A stretch of DNA of 64,000 nt from Rhodocyclaceae bacterium (lineage in GTDB: Bacteria > Pseudomonadota > Gammaproteobacteria > Burkholderiales > Rhodocyclaceae). Numbering within the stretch: position 1 is the first letter of the stretch; every line of letters starts with the position of its first letter. The notes beneath the pieces were generated by a model that saw nothing but the letters and a program-made list of their open reading frames with translations, made no database searches and was not told the DNA's origin. The position numbers and the translations under genes are program-made. The stretch is from contig JAGRGB010000053.1 in the NCBI GenBank assembly GCA_020445745.1, positions 1 through 64,000 on the forward strand. Reading direction: 5' to 3'. This document shows positions 29,354 through 38,660 of this stretch, piece after piece.

Positions 29354-31725
29354 GCGGGGGCTGCTCGTCGGGCCGCCTATTGCCGGCGCTCTGTCTGGCG
29401 GTGGCGATCGCCGGCTGCGCCAGCCCGCGCCTGCGCGACGAGGGGATGGTGCTGGTCGACGATGGTCGCATCGAGGAAGGTCTGGCGCTGCTGCGGCAGG
29501 CCGCGGCCGAGCATCCCGGCGAACCGTCCTATCGGGTCGCCCTGATCCAGGCTCGCCAGCGGGCGATGGATCGCATCCTTGCCGATGCCCGCGAGGCCGA
29601 ACTGGCCGGTCAGGCCGATCGCGCGCGCGAGGCCTACCGGCGGGCGCAGGCGATCGACCCGGAGCATCCGCGGGTGCGCGAAAGCCTGCGCATGGCCGCC
29701 AATCGCGACGTGCTCTCGGACATCGACGCGCAGGCCCGCGAGGCCTTGGCGCGGGGCGACATCGATGTCGCCGAACGCCTCACCGCAAACGTGCTGGCGC
29801 TCGATCCCGGCGATGACGAGGCGCGGGCGCTGAAGGCCGAGATCGACCGCGTTCGCCTGCGCGAGGCGGCGCAGCTGCCGCAGATGCGCTCCAGGCTGCA
29901 CCAGCCGGTGTCGCTGGAGTTCCGCGACGCGCCGCTGAAGATGGTGCTCGACGTTCTGTCGCGGGCCAGCGGCATCAACTTCCTGCTCGACAAGGACGTG
30001 CGCGGTGCCACCGATGTCACGATCTTCGTGCGCGACGTGCCGATCGAGGACGCGATCGAACTGCTGCTGGTGCAAAGCCAGCTCGAACGCCGGCTGATCA
30101 ACGAGAACACGATCCTGATCTACCCCAACACACCGCAGAAGGTGAAGGAATTCCAGGATCTGGTGATCAAGCCCTTCTACCTCACCAACAGCGACGTCAA
30201 GCACGCCCAGCAGATGCTCAAGACGATCCTCAAGGCCGACGACGTCTTCATCGACGAGCGCCTGAACCTGCTGGTGATGCGTGACACCCCGGAAGCCATC
30301 CGGCTCGCCGAAAAGCTGATCGCCGCCCAGGATTTGGCCGAGCCGGAGGTGGTGCTCGAGGTCGAGGTGCTCGAAGTCACGCGCAGCAAGCTCACCGAGC
30401 TGGGCCTCAAGTTCCCGTCGCAACTGGTCGGTCCGGGCGGCACCATCGAAAATGCCCGGATCCTCAACGGCGGCACGATCGGTCTTAACAGCGGCCTGGT
30501 CCTCAACCTGAAGAAGGAGGACGGCGACACCAACATCCTGGCCAGCCCTCGCATCCGGGTGCGCAGCCGCGAGCAGGCCAAGGTGCATATCGGCGATCGT
30601 GTGCCGGTGGTCACGGCGATCGTGACGCCGTCCACCGGCACGCCGGTGACCACCGACCAGATCCAGTATCTGGACGTGGGCCTCAAGCTGGAAGTCGAGC
30701 CGACCGTGCACCTCGACGACGATGTCGCGATCCGCGTCGGGCTCGAGGTCAGCACCTTCAGCCGCCTGCCACCGACGCCCAACGGCACCACGCCGATCCA
30801 GGTCAGCACGCGAAACGCCCAGACGATGCTGAGGCTGCACGACGGCGAGACCCAGGTGCTGATGGGGCTGCTGCGCGACGACGACACCCGTACCGCGACC
30901 AAGGTGCCGCTGCTCGGCGATCTGCCCGGCATCGGCCGTCTGTTCTCGAGCGAACTCTCCGATGCCAAGAAGACCGAGGTGGTGTTGCTGATCACACCCC
31001 ACGTGGTGCGCAACGTGCGACGCCCCGAGCTGAGCCTGGCGGGCATCTGGTCCGGTACCGACAGCGTGCTGCGCGTCGCGCAGCCGCTTGCCCGTGGTCC
31101 CGTCGTCGGTGCCCCGCTGCTGGCCGACGCGAGCGCGTTGATGACCGCGGCCGCCTCGCTTCCGGCGTCGACCGGCGTGAGCGACTTCGCCGCGCCACCG
31201 AAGGTCGCCAGCGCCCAGGCAGCCCCGGCGGGGGCGCCCGTGGCAACGACGATCGCGTCCGAAGGTGCCGCTGGCGACAGCCGCATCCGGGGCGCTGCCG
31301 GAGGCGCGGCGGTGCGCTACACCTGGCGGGGCCCCAGCCACGTGCGGGTCGGCGAGGCGTTCGAGCTGTCGCTGGTCTCCGACAGCGAAACGCCGCTGAG
31401 TGCAACCTCGCTGCAGATGCGGCTCGATCCGGCCGAGTTCGAGGTGCTCGAGATCAGCGAAGGCGGGGCCCTGCGCGACGGTGGCGGTGGCACCGCCTTC
31501 CGCCAGCGGATCTACCCGGCCGGTGGCCGCATCGCAATGGGCGTGGTGCGCGACGACGGTCGCGCAGTCGGCGGCAGCGGCGAACTCGTGATCCTGCGCC
31601 TGCGCGCCCGCAAGCTCGTCGACGAGGCCCTGGTGCATCTGTCCAGCGTCGCACCGACCGGCGCCGATCGGCAGAGCCTGCCGGTGCGGGCAAGCGGACC
31701 GTTCAGGATCAAGGTGGTGCCATGA
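29350..31725 (+). CDS. gspD: Secretin (GspD-like) with N-terminal TPR region and C-terminal cohesin-like domain
   Basis: Outer-membrane secretin, 791 residues. It has a lipoprotein signal (AIAGC, Cys23), TPR-like helices at about 30-165, an N0/STN-like domain at 185-260, an N1-like domain at 268-330 and the secretin barrel at about 335-555 (with VPLLGDLPGIGRLFSS and KTEVVLLITPHVV). A linker of about 90 residues then leads to a cohesin-like beta domain (about 660-790: VRVGEAFELSLVSD, LSATSLQMRLDP, LVILRLRARK). Classical GspD has neither the TPR region nor the cohesin-like tail, so this is a divergent secretion branch. It lies in the middle of the operon. Confidence 0.9.
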   Translation: MSGGCSSGRLLPALCLAVAIAGCASPRLRDEGMVLVDDGRIEEGLALLRQAAAEHPGEPSYRVALIQARQRAMDRILADAREAELAGQADRAREAYRRAQAIDPEHPRVRESLRMAANRDVLSDIDAQAREALARGDIDVAERLTANVLALDPGDDEARALKAEIDRVRLREAAQLPQMRSRLHQPVSLEFRDAPLKMVLDVLSRASGINFLLDKDVRGATDVTIFVRDVPIEDAIELLLVQSQLERRLINENTILIYPNTPQKVKEFQDLVIKPFYLTNSDVKHAQQMLKTILKADDVFIDERLNLLVMRDTPEAIRLAEKLIAAQDLAEPEVVLEVEVLEVTRSKLTELGLKFPSQLVGPGGTIENARILNGGTIGLNSGLVLNLKKEDGDTNILASPRIRVRSREQAKVHIGDRVPVVTAIVTPSTGTPVTTDQIQYLDVGLKLEVEPTVHLDDDVAIRVGLEVSTFSRLPPTPNGTTPIQVSTRNAQTMLRLHDGETQVLMGLLRDDDTRTATKVPLLGDLPGIGRLFSSELSDAKKTEVVLLITPHVVRNVRRPELSLAGIWSGTDSVLRVAQPLARGPVVGAPLLADASALMTAAASLPASTGVSDFAAPPKVASAQAAPAGAPVATTIASEGAAGDSRIRGAAGGAAVRYTWRGPSHVRVGEAFELSLVSDSETPLSATSLQMRLDPAEFEVLEISEGGALRDGGGGTAFRQRIYPAGGRIAMGVVRDDGRAVGGSGELVILRLRARKLVDEALVHLSSVAPTGADRQSLPVRASGPFRIKVVP

Positions 31726-32204
31726 CCGTATTGCGGGCTTGCGGGGGTTTCACGCTGATCGAGATGGTGGTGACGCTGGCCATTGTCGGCGTGCTCGCAT
31801 CGGTCGCCCTGCCGATGGCGGAGCTGGCGGTCCAGCGCGGCGACGAGCAGGAACTGCGTCATGCGCTGCGCCAGATCCGGACAGCCCTCGATGCGTACAG
31901 GCAGGCGGTGGAACGCGGCCGCGTGGCCAGCCCGGCGGATGCCTCCGGCTATCCGCCGAGACTCGAGGCGCTGGTCGAAGGTGTCGTCGACCTGCACGGC
32001 AGCCGCGGCGAACGCATTTTCTTCCTGCGCCGCCTGCCGCGCGATCCGATGCATCCGGATCACACCCTGGCGGACGCCCTGACCTGGGGCAAGCGCAGCT
32101 ACGCCAGTTCCCACGACGATCCACGTGAAGGTGCGGACGTCTTCGATGTCTATTCGCTTTCCGATCGACGGGCGATCGACGGCAGCTGGTACCGGGAGTG
32201 GTGA
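31722..32204 (+). CDS. Pseudopilin (GspG-like) 1
   Basis: A 160-residue type IV pilin-like protein. The prepilin peptidase site is G9|F10 in GGFTLIEMVVTLA with the conserved Glu at mature position 5. A C-terminal segment (LPRDPMHPDHTLADALTWG) resembles the GspG calcium loop region. It overlaps gspD by 4 bp and the next pseudopilin by one base. Confidence 0.85.
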   Translation: MTVLRACGGFTLIEMVVTLAIVGVLASVALPMAELAVQRGDEQELRHALRQIRTALDAYRQAVERGRVASPADASGYPPRLEALVEGVVDLHGSRGERIFFLRRLPRDPMHPDHTLADALTWGKRSYASSHDDPREGADVFDVYSLSDRRAIDGSWYREW

Positions 32205-32578
32205 TGAAGATCCGTCGGGGTTTCACACTGATCGAGATGCTGGTGGTGATGGTCGTGATCGCGATGCTGCTGACGATCGCCACGCCCCGCTACCTGCATA
32301 GCGTGGATCGCGCGCGGGAGAACGTGCTGCGCGAAAACCTGCTGCTGATGCGCGATGCGCTGGACAAGCATTTCGCCGACCACGGGCGGTATCCGGACGC
32401 TCTGGTGCAGCTCGTCGAGCGCCGCTACCTGCGGGCCGTGCCGGTGGACCCGCTGACCGACAGCGCCGAGACGTGGCTGCTGGTGGCACCGCAGCGTGCG
32501 GATCTCGGGGTCGTCTACGACGTTCGCAGTGGCGCCGAGGGCACGACGCGCGGCGGCGTCGCCTACGGAGAGCTGTGA
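32204..32578 (+). CDS. Pseudopilin (GspG-like) 2
   Basis: A 124-residue pilin-like protein with cleavage site G6|F7 in RRGFTLIEMLVVMVVIAM and Glu5 conserved. The globular part has YPDALVQLVERRYLRAVPVDPLTD, the GspG pattern, given here as YPDALVQL and VPVDPLTD. Its ATG overlaps the preceding TGA, preceded by GGGAG. Confidence 0.85.
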   Translation: MKIRRGFTLIEMLVVMVVIAMLLTIATPRYLHSVDRARENVLRENLLLMRDALDKHFADHGRYPDALVQLVERRYLRAVPVDPLTDSAETWLLVAPQRADLGVVYDVRSGAEGTTRGGVAYGEL

Positions 32579-32580
32579 GC

Positions 32581-33198
32581 ATGGACCCGATGCCCCGATC
32601 TTGCGCGCGGATGTGGATGGCGCGACGCCGGGCGGCGGGATTCACGTACGTTGCGCTGTTGCTGGGCGTCGCTCTGCTGGGCAGTTCGCTGGCCTGGCTC
32701 GGGCAGTCGTGGCAGCTCGCCAGCCAGCGCGAAGCCGAGCGCCAACTGCTGTTCGCCGGCCGCCAGATCCGCCAGGCCCTGCTTTCCTATCAGCGCAGCG
32801 GACCTGCCTTCGGCCAGTTGCCCTACCGTCTCGACGAATTGCTGGACGACAGCCGGGGCGTGTCCGTTCGACGGCACCTGAGGCGTATCTATCCGGATCC
32901 GGTCGGCGACGGGCAGCCGTGGGCGTTGATCACCGACGAAGCCGGCCGCGTCCTCGGCGTGCACAGTCGTTCCCGGCGGCAGCCGCTGAAGCGTGCGGGA
33001 TTCGCGAGCGGCGAGGAAGAATTCGAGGCGGCCGGAAGCTACGCCGACTGGCGCTTCGCGGTGCGGCATGCTGCGATGCGGGAAGACGAGGCTGGGGCTC
33101 CACCCTCACGGGACCAACGCCACCGCTATCGCCCCGGCGCCCATCCGCCCACGGCGGCGGTCGCACCGGACGACGACAGAGACATCGGGAAGCCATGA
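32581..33198 (+). CDS. Pseudopilin 3, lacking the conserved Glu5
   Basis: A 205-residue pilin-like protein. The likely cleavage site is in RRAAGFTYVALLLGVALLG, but mature position 5 is Ala instead of Glu, as in tip-type minor pseudopilins such as GspK. The body contains LPYRLDELLDDSRG and RRIYPDPVGDGQPWALI, similar to the GspG globular domain; the tail is long, basic and probably disordered. It follows pseudopilin 2 by 2 bp and is last in the operon. Confidence 0.75.
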   Translation: MDPMPRSCARMWMARRRAAGFTYVALLLGVALLGSSLAWLGQSWQLASQREAERQLLFAGRQIRQALLSYQRSGPAFGQLPYRLDELLDDSRGVSVRRHLRRIYPDPVGDGQPWALITDEAGRVLGVHSRSRRQPLKRAGFASGEEEFEAAGSYADWRFAVRHAAMREDEAGAPPSRDQRHRYRPGAHPPTAAVAPDDDRDIGKP

Positions 33199-33426
33199 CA
33201 TGCCAATGTTTACGCGATGTTGGGACCGGCACGGGGTAGCGACTACCCGAATAGCATATCAGCCCCCGGGGGGCGCCTCGGGGTGGACTTTTTCGAAAGA
33301 AAATGTGAGCGCAATCAAGGTTTTTAGTCCAGAATCGGAGCAAAGTAGGTGGTGCACCTGCAGCGTACATACCGGCTCACGGTGCCGGAGCAGCGAACCG
33401 CAGGGGCATTGCAAGGGGATAGAGGC

Positions 33427-34981
33427 ATGGAGTTGTCGATAGTGAACGGCGGGCTCAGGGCGGGACGCCCGGCCGCCGCAGGAGGGGCCGCCACCGCGCC
33501 GTTTCCTGCATCGCCCGGGGAGGTGTCGAGCGGGGCCGGGGTGGCCAATCGCCCGGTCGAGAATGCACCGGACCGGTTCCGTCTGCTGAAATGGTTTGCC
33601 GCCGCGAGTTTTGTCGCCGTGATGATGGTGATCGCTGCGTTCGCGGCGTTGCTGTCGCACTTCGTCGGTGAGGCCATCCTGCGTCACGACGCCACGCTGA
33701 CCAGCGAATTCATCGGCAATCTGGCCGATACCGAGGTCTTGCATGGCGGCATGATCGGGCAACTGACGCTCGGTCAGATCCTCGATCCGCATTTCGATGC
33801 CGACCGCTTCGACGTGTCCGCCGAGCGTGCCGCGGCGGCCCGCGCCGAGTTCCTGTCCCATGTCGCGATGCTGCCCGATGTCGTGCTGGTGAAGGTCTAT
33901 TCGCAGGCCCGCGAGCTGGTGTGGTCCACCGCGGTCGGAGAAATCGGCGAGCCCGAAATGGCCAATCGCGAATTGGAGAGGGCGTTTCGCCAGAAGAAGC
34001 TCACGGTCAGCCACAGTTTTTCGCCGTTCGACGACAACCAGGTGCGGCGCATGGACCACGGCTATGCGGGCGACGGAGGCGGTTACTTCGTCGAGGAATA
34101 CATCCCGCTGTTCGACATGAATGGCGAGGTGGCGTCGGTGGTCGAGGTCTACAAGCAGCCCAAGTCGCTGCGCCACACGCTATTTACCGGCAAGCTCCTG
34201 GTCTGGACGCTGGCCTTGTTCAGCGGCGTCGTGCTGTTCGGCGCGCTGGTCTGGATCGCACGCCGCGGCGAGAAACTGATCAACCAGCAGCAGGCCCGGC
34301 TGATCGACGCCGAGAACCTGATGGTGATCGGCGAGATGTCGGCGGCGGTCGCCCACGGCATCCGCAATCCGCTGGCAGCGATCCGCTCCAGCGCCGAACT
34401 CGCCCTGGAAAGCGATGGCGCCTGCCTCAAGCGCAATCTCGATTCGATCATCCGGCAGTCCGACCGGCTCGGGCGCTGGCTCAAGGAACTGCTGATCTAT
34501 GCCGGGCCGATCAACTCGCACTCCGACGAGGCGGTGGATGTCGGCGCCGTCGTCCATGAATGCCTGGCCGGAATGCGCACCCAGATGGAGAAGCAGCGGG
34601 TGGACGTGGTCCTGACCCAGCGTGGCGAAATCGTGCCGGTGATCTCGGGCAGCCGGGCCGTCGTCGCCCAGCTCGCCCACACCGTGCTTTCGAACGCCCT
34701 CGAAGCGATGCCGCGCGGCGGCATGCTGCGGGTGACCATCGACGGCCAATCCGGCCGCCGTCCGCTGCGGGTGGTGGTCGAGGACAGCGGTCCGGGCATG
34801 ACGGCCGAACAGATGCAGCAGATATTCAAGCCCTTCTTCACCACCAAGAGCACCGGACTGGGCATCGGGCTGCCGCTGGCGCGGCGGATCATCGATCGCC
34901 TGGGTGGCGACATAGCGTTTTCGAGCCGCCCCGGCGCCGGTACCCGCGTGGAAATAACGTTTGGAAAGCTGGAGGCCGGCA

Positions 34982-34989
<8 letters not shown>
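33427..34989 (+). CDS. Membrane sensor histidine kinase (NtrB-type partner)
   Basis: A 520-residue sensor kinase. The N-terminal 50 residues are low complexity. Membrane helices lie at about 55-80 and 257-278, enclosing a periplasmic sensor region of about 175 residues with no recognised domain. The HisKA box has H310 in SAAVAHGIRNPLAAIRSS, and the ATPase domain shows LSNALEAMP, DSGPGM, FKPFFTTKSTGLGIGLPLA. The start at 33427 is chosen because AGAGG lies just upstream; upstream in-frame sequence is not protein-like. It overlaps the response regulator. The stimulus could be a metal or redox cue, by context only. Confidence 0.88.
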
Positions 34990-36421
<1,432 letters not shown>

Positions 36422-36461
36422 CGCGACCGCGGCGAGGCGGTTCCGGCGCCGCCCGGGGATC

Positions 36462-37646
36462 CTACTGGATGCTGCCGGCCAGTTCGAAGATCGGGATGTA
36501 CATCAGCACCACGATGACGCCGATCAGACCGCCGATCACGGTCATCATCGCCGGCTCGATCAACTTGACGAACCAGTCGATCCAGCGCGTGATTTCTTCG
36601 TCGTGGAAGTCGGCGCTTCGCTCCATCATCTCGCCCAGGTTGCCCGACTTCTCTCCCGCCCGTAGCATCCGCAGGGCGATCGGCGTGGTCAGGCCGTGGC
36701 CGTCGAGTGCCCGGGATACCGCAACACCCTGGCGGATTTCCTCGGCCGCGGCGTCGAGGCGATCGCGCAGCGCGCCCGGAACGAGTCCGCGTGCCATGCG
36801 GATCGACTCGAGCACCGGGATACCGCCGCGCAGCAGGATGCCGAGCGAGCGATAGAGGCGTGCCAGCCGGTACACCAGCAGGTGGCGCGCAATTCCCGGC
36901 AGGGATTCGGCCCACAGCCCGAGGCGGGCGCGCAGGCCGCCTTGTCGCAAGGCCAGGGTGATTGCCGCCACCGCCGCGGCCAGACCGGCCAGCAGGGAGC
37001 CCTGATGGGCGTGCATGAACTTGCCCCAATGCAGCAGCAACTGTGACAACAGCGGCAGGTGGCCGCGCATGTCCTCGTAGACCTGGCTGAACCGCGGCAC
37101 CACATAGCCCACCAGGAACAGCAGCACGGCGCCACCGACCAACAACAGCACGGCCGGATAGATCGAAGCCGATACCAGCTTCTTGCGTACCTGGTCGGTC
37201 TGTTGGCGATACGCGACGAAGCGGAGCAGCGCCCGCGGCAGATCGCCGGTACGCTCGGCCGAGCGCATCAGCGCGACGTAGAGTTCGGGGAACACCGCGG
37301 GGTGCTGCTCGACCGCCTGGGAGTAGGACTTGCCTTCGTAGAGACTGCGGGTGAGCTGGGCGAAGACCTTGCGGGCGGCCGGGCTGTCCTCCTTGTCGGC
37401 CAGTCCGTCGACGGCTTCCACCAGCGGCAGGCCGGCCGTCAACAGGGTCGCGAGCTGCTGGCTGAACAGCGCGATCGGCAGGCTGCCGTCGCGCTGCGCG
37501 GTGGGCAGGCGCATCGCCGGTCGTGCCGACAGGGCGCGCAAACCCTGAGCCGATGCCGCGCGGAGCGCGTCGTCGCGGCTGTCGGCCTCGATCGGCAGCG
37601 AAACGATGCGTGCCCGGGCGTCGAGCGCGCGTACGTGGAACAGCAT
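36462..37646 (-). CDS. gspF: Type II secretion inner-membrane platform protein GspF
   Basis: A 394-residue polytopic protein with two T2SF domains, each with the LLTAGLPLVEAVDGLAD / LLRGGIPVLESIRMARG pattern (given in part), and three membrane helices (around 165-195, 215-240 and 365-390). It forms the inner-membrane platform of the secretion machine. It is separated from the rest of the operon by the two-component genes and is transcribed the opposite way, three bases downstream of gspG. Confidence 0.92.
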   Translation of the reverse strand: MLFHVRALDARARIVSLPIEADSRDDALRAASAQGLRALSARPAMRLPTAQRDGSLPIALFSQQLATLLTAGLPLVEAVDGLADKEDSPAARKVFAQLTRSLYEGKSYSQAVEQHPAVFPELYVALMRSAERTGDLPRALLRFVAYRQQTDQVRKKLVSASIYPAVLLLVGGAVLLFLVGYVVPRFSQVYEDMRGHLPLLSQLLLHWGKFMHAHQGSLLAGLAAAVAAITLALRQGGLRARLGLWAESLPGIARHLLVYRLARLYRSLGILLRGGIPVLESIRMARGLVPGALRDRLDAAAEEIRQGVAVSRALDGHGLTTPIALRMLRAGEKSGNLGEMMERSADFHDEEITRWIDWFVKLIEPAMMTVIGGLIGVIVVLMYIPIFELAGSIQ

Positions 37647-37649
37647 CGA

Positions 37650-38084
37650 TCAGCCACCGCCGCGCACGTCGGCGGCCTCGGCGGCCCCCCCTGGCCGACC
37701 GTCCTTGCCCAGGCTGTAGAGTTCGTATTCGCTACGGCTGCCGGGCTGGCGGTAGATGTATGGCCGGCCCCAGGGATCGCGGGGCAGATCCTTCTTCAGG
37801 TAGGGGCCGCCCCAGCGGTTCTCGTCGGCCGGTGCCTGCATCAGCGCTAGCAGACCTTCCTCGCTGGTGGGATAGCGCCCGGTATCGATGCGGAACATGT
37901 CGAGAGCCTTTTCCAGTGCTTCGATCTGGGCGCGGGCGGTGTTGGTCTCGGACTTGCCGATCTGGGCGAAGTACTTGGGCGCGACATAGCCGGCAAGCAT
38001 GCCGAGGATGACCATCACCACCAGCAGTTCGAGAAGCGTGAAGCCGGTCGGGCGCCGGCGTGTCGGAATGGGGTGAGCGTTCAT
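37650..38084 (-). CDS. gspG: Major pseudopilin GspG
   Basis: A 144-residue major pseudopilin. The processing site is G14|F15 in RPTGFTLLELLVVMVILGM, with Glu5 at residue 19. The C-terminal domain has the classical GspG motif YPTSEEGLLALMQAP and WGGPYLKKDLPRDPWGRPY (cited as its two ends). GAGG lies ahead of the ATG. It is cotranscribed with gspF and diverges from the oxidase gene; a sigma-54-type promoter is at 38121-38136. Confidence 0.95.
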   Translation of the reverse strand: MNAHPIPTRRRPTGFTLLELLVVMVILGMLAGYVAPKYFAQIGKSETNTARAQIEALEKALDMFRIDTGRYPTSEEGLLALMQAPADENRWGGPYLKKDLPRDPWGRPYIYRQPGSRSEYELYSLGKDGRPGGAAEAADVRGGG

Positions 38085-38120
38085 TTGGTGTTGCCTCAGG
38101 TTGCCGGATCACCCGGGAAT

Positions 38121-38136
38121 AGCAAGGTCGGTGCCC
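38121..38136 (-). promoter_or_regulatory. Sigma-54-type promoter of gspG-gspF
   Basis: On the minus strand the sequence is GGGCACCGACCTTGCT, matching TGGCACG-N4-TTGCW except at positions 1 and 7, with GG and GC at the required spacing. Transcription would begin near 38111, 27 nt before the gspG ATG. The CCCCAC cluster lies about 300 bp upstream of it. Confidence 0.6.
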
Positions 38137-38394
38137 GCTCTCCGCCGGAACCGGTCAGAGCTGGCACTGAAAATGCGGTATAGGAGCCAGGGTCGTCCGG
38201 GCTGACGCATCGACCAGGGGGCCATGATGCGCCGCTAGCCGCCCGGGCGACCCTACTCACCCAGCCGTTTCCGGACCCGGAAATGGCGCTCCGAAACGGC
38301 GGCAGGCCGCTCGTGGCGGCGCTTTCGGCGGCCGCAGGGGCTACCGACACGCCAGACACGGCAGTCGGATCGACTATTCCATTCGCGTAAGAAA

Positions 38395-38409
38395 AGTCCC
38401 TACGGGACT
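38395..38409. repeat. Perfect 15-bp palindrome
   Basis: AGTCCC-TAC-GGGACT, 6-bp arms with a 3-bp centre. There is no T-run after it, so it is more like a protein-binding site than a terminator. It lies just upstream of the CCCCAC cluster. Confidence 0.5.
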
Positions 38410-38418
38410 ATTGGCGGT

Positions 38419-38495
38419 TTCCCCAACTGTGGGGGGCGCCAACCCAATGCTGGGGTGTGGGTGCGGATGTGGGGAGATTCCCCACGCTTCCCCAC
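38419..38495. promoter_or_regulatory. Cluster of CCCCAC/GTGGGG elements (probable activator binding sites)
   Basis: TTCCCCAA (38419-38426) faces GTGGGG (38429-38434). Further on GTGGGGA-GAT-TCCCCAC (38469-38485) is a perfect 17-bp palindrome, followed at once by another TTCCCCAC (38488-38495). They lie about 81-157 bp before the inferred transcription start of the oxidase, suitable for NtrC-type enhancer sites. The octamer is identical to that in front of gspE. Confidence 0.7.
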
Positions 38496-38549
38496 GACCG
38501 ATTTTTCCCGGATCGACCAAATTCCCATTGACACAAGGGTTTTGGGCCG

Positions 38550-38565
38550 TGGCATGGATGCTGCA
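38550..38565 (+). promoter_or_regulatory. Sigma-54-type promoter of the multicopper oxidase gene
   Basis: TGGCATGGATGCTGCA matches TGGCACG-N4-TTGCW with two mismatches and the invariant GG/GC correctly spaced. It shares the -24 half TGGCATGG with the gspE promoter. Transcription would start near 38576, giving a leader of about 85 nt. Confidence 0.72.
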
Positions 38566-38660
38566 AAGAGCACTCGCCGTGGCGCGTGCCTGTGATTTCG
38601 GTCACGTGGGGAGGTGCGATCCGCCATGGTCCGTGAAACGGTTCCTTCCAGGAGGTAGCA

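Larger units (their letters stand above)
38085..38660. other. 576-bp divergent regulatory region between gspG and the multicopper oxidase
   Basis: No gene is visible. Next to gspG lies a minus-strand sigma-54-type promoter. The middle part (about 38140-38390) has no element I can assign. From 38395 there follow a 15-bp palindrome, a cluster of CCCCAC/GTGGGG elements, a plus-strand sigma-54-type promoter and an AGGAGG ribosome-binding site just before the oxidase ATG at 38661. Confidence 0.75.

Noticed and set aside
29377-31638. 753-codon minus-strand frame over the secretin gene
   Set aside because: Low-complexity His/Asp/Arg-rich translation without motifs; antisense shadow.
33234-33293. 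Hairpin GGGTAG-CGA-CTACCC and a CCCCG/CGGGG stem with TTTTT downstream, as terminator of the secretion operon
   Set aside because: The palindrome has no T-run and the second stem is only 5 bp with a long loop; suggestive but too weak to list as a feature.
33199-33426. Sigma-54 promoter for the two-component genes (GGCACGGGGTAGC)
   Set aside because: The -24 half is good but the GC element is one base too close, so it fails the required spacing.
38606-38613. Further GTGGGGAG element downstream of the oxidase promoter
   Set aside because: Only a single imperfect copy, inside the inferred leader; may be chance.
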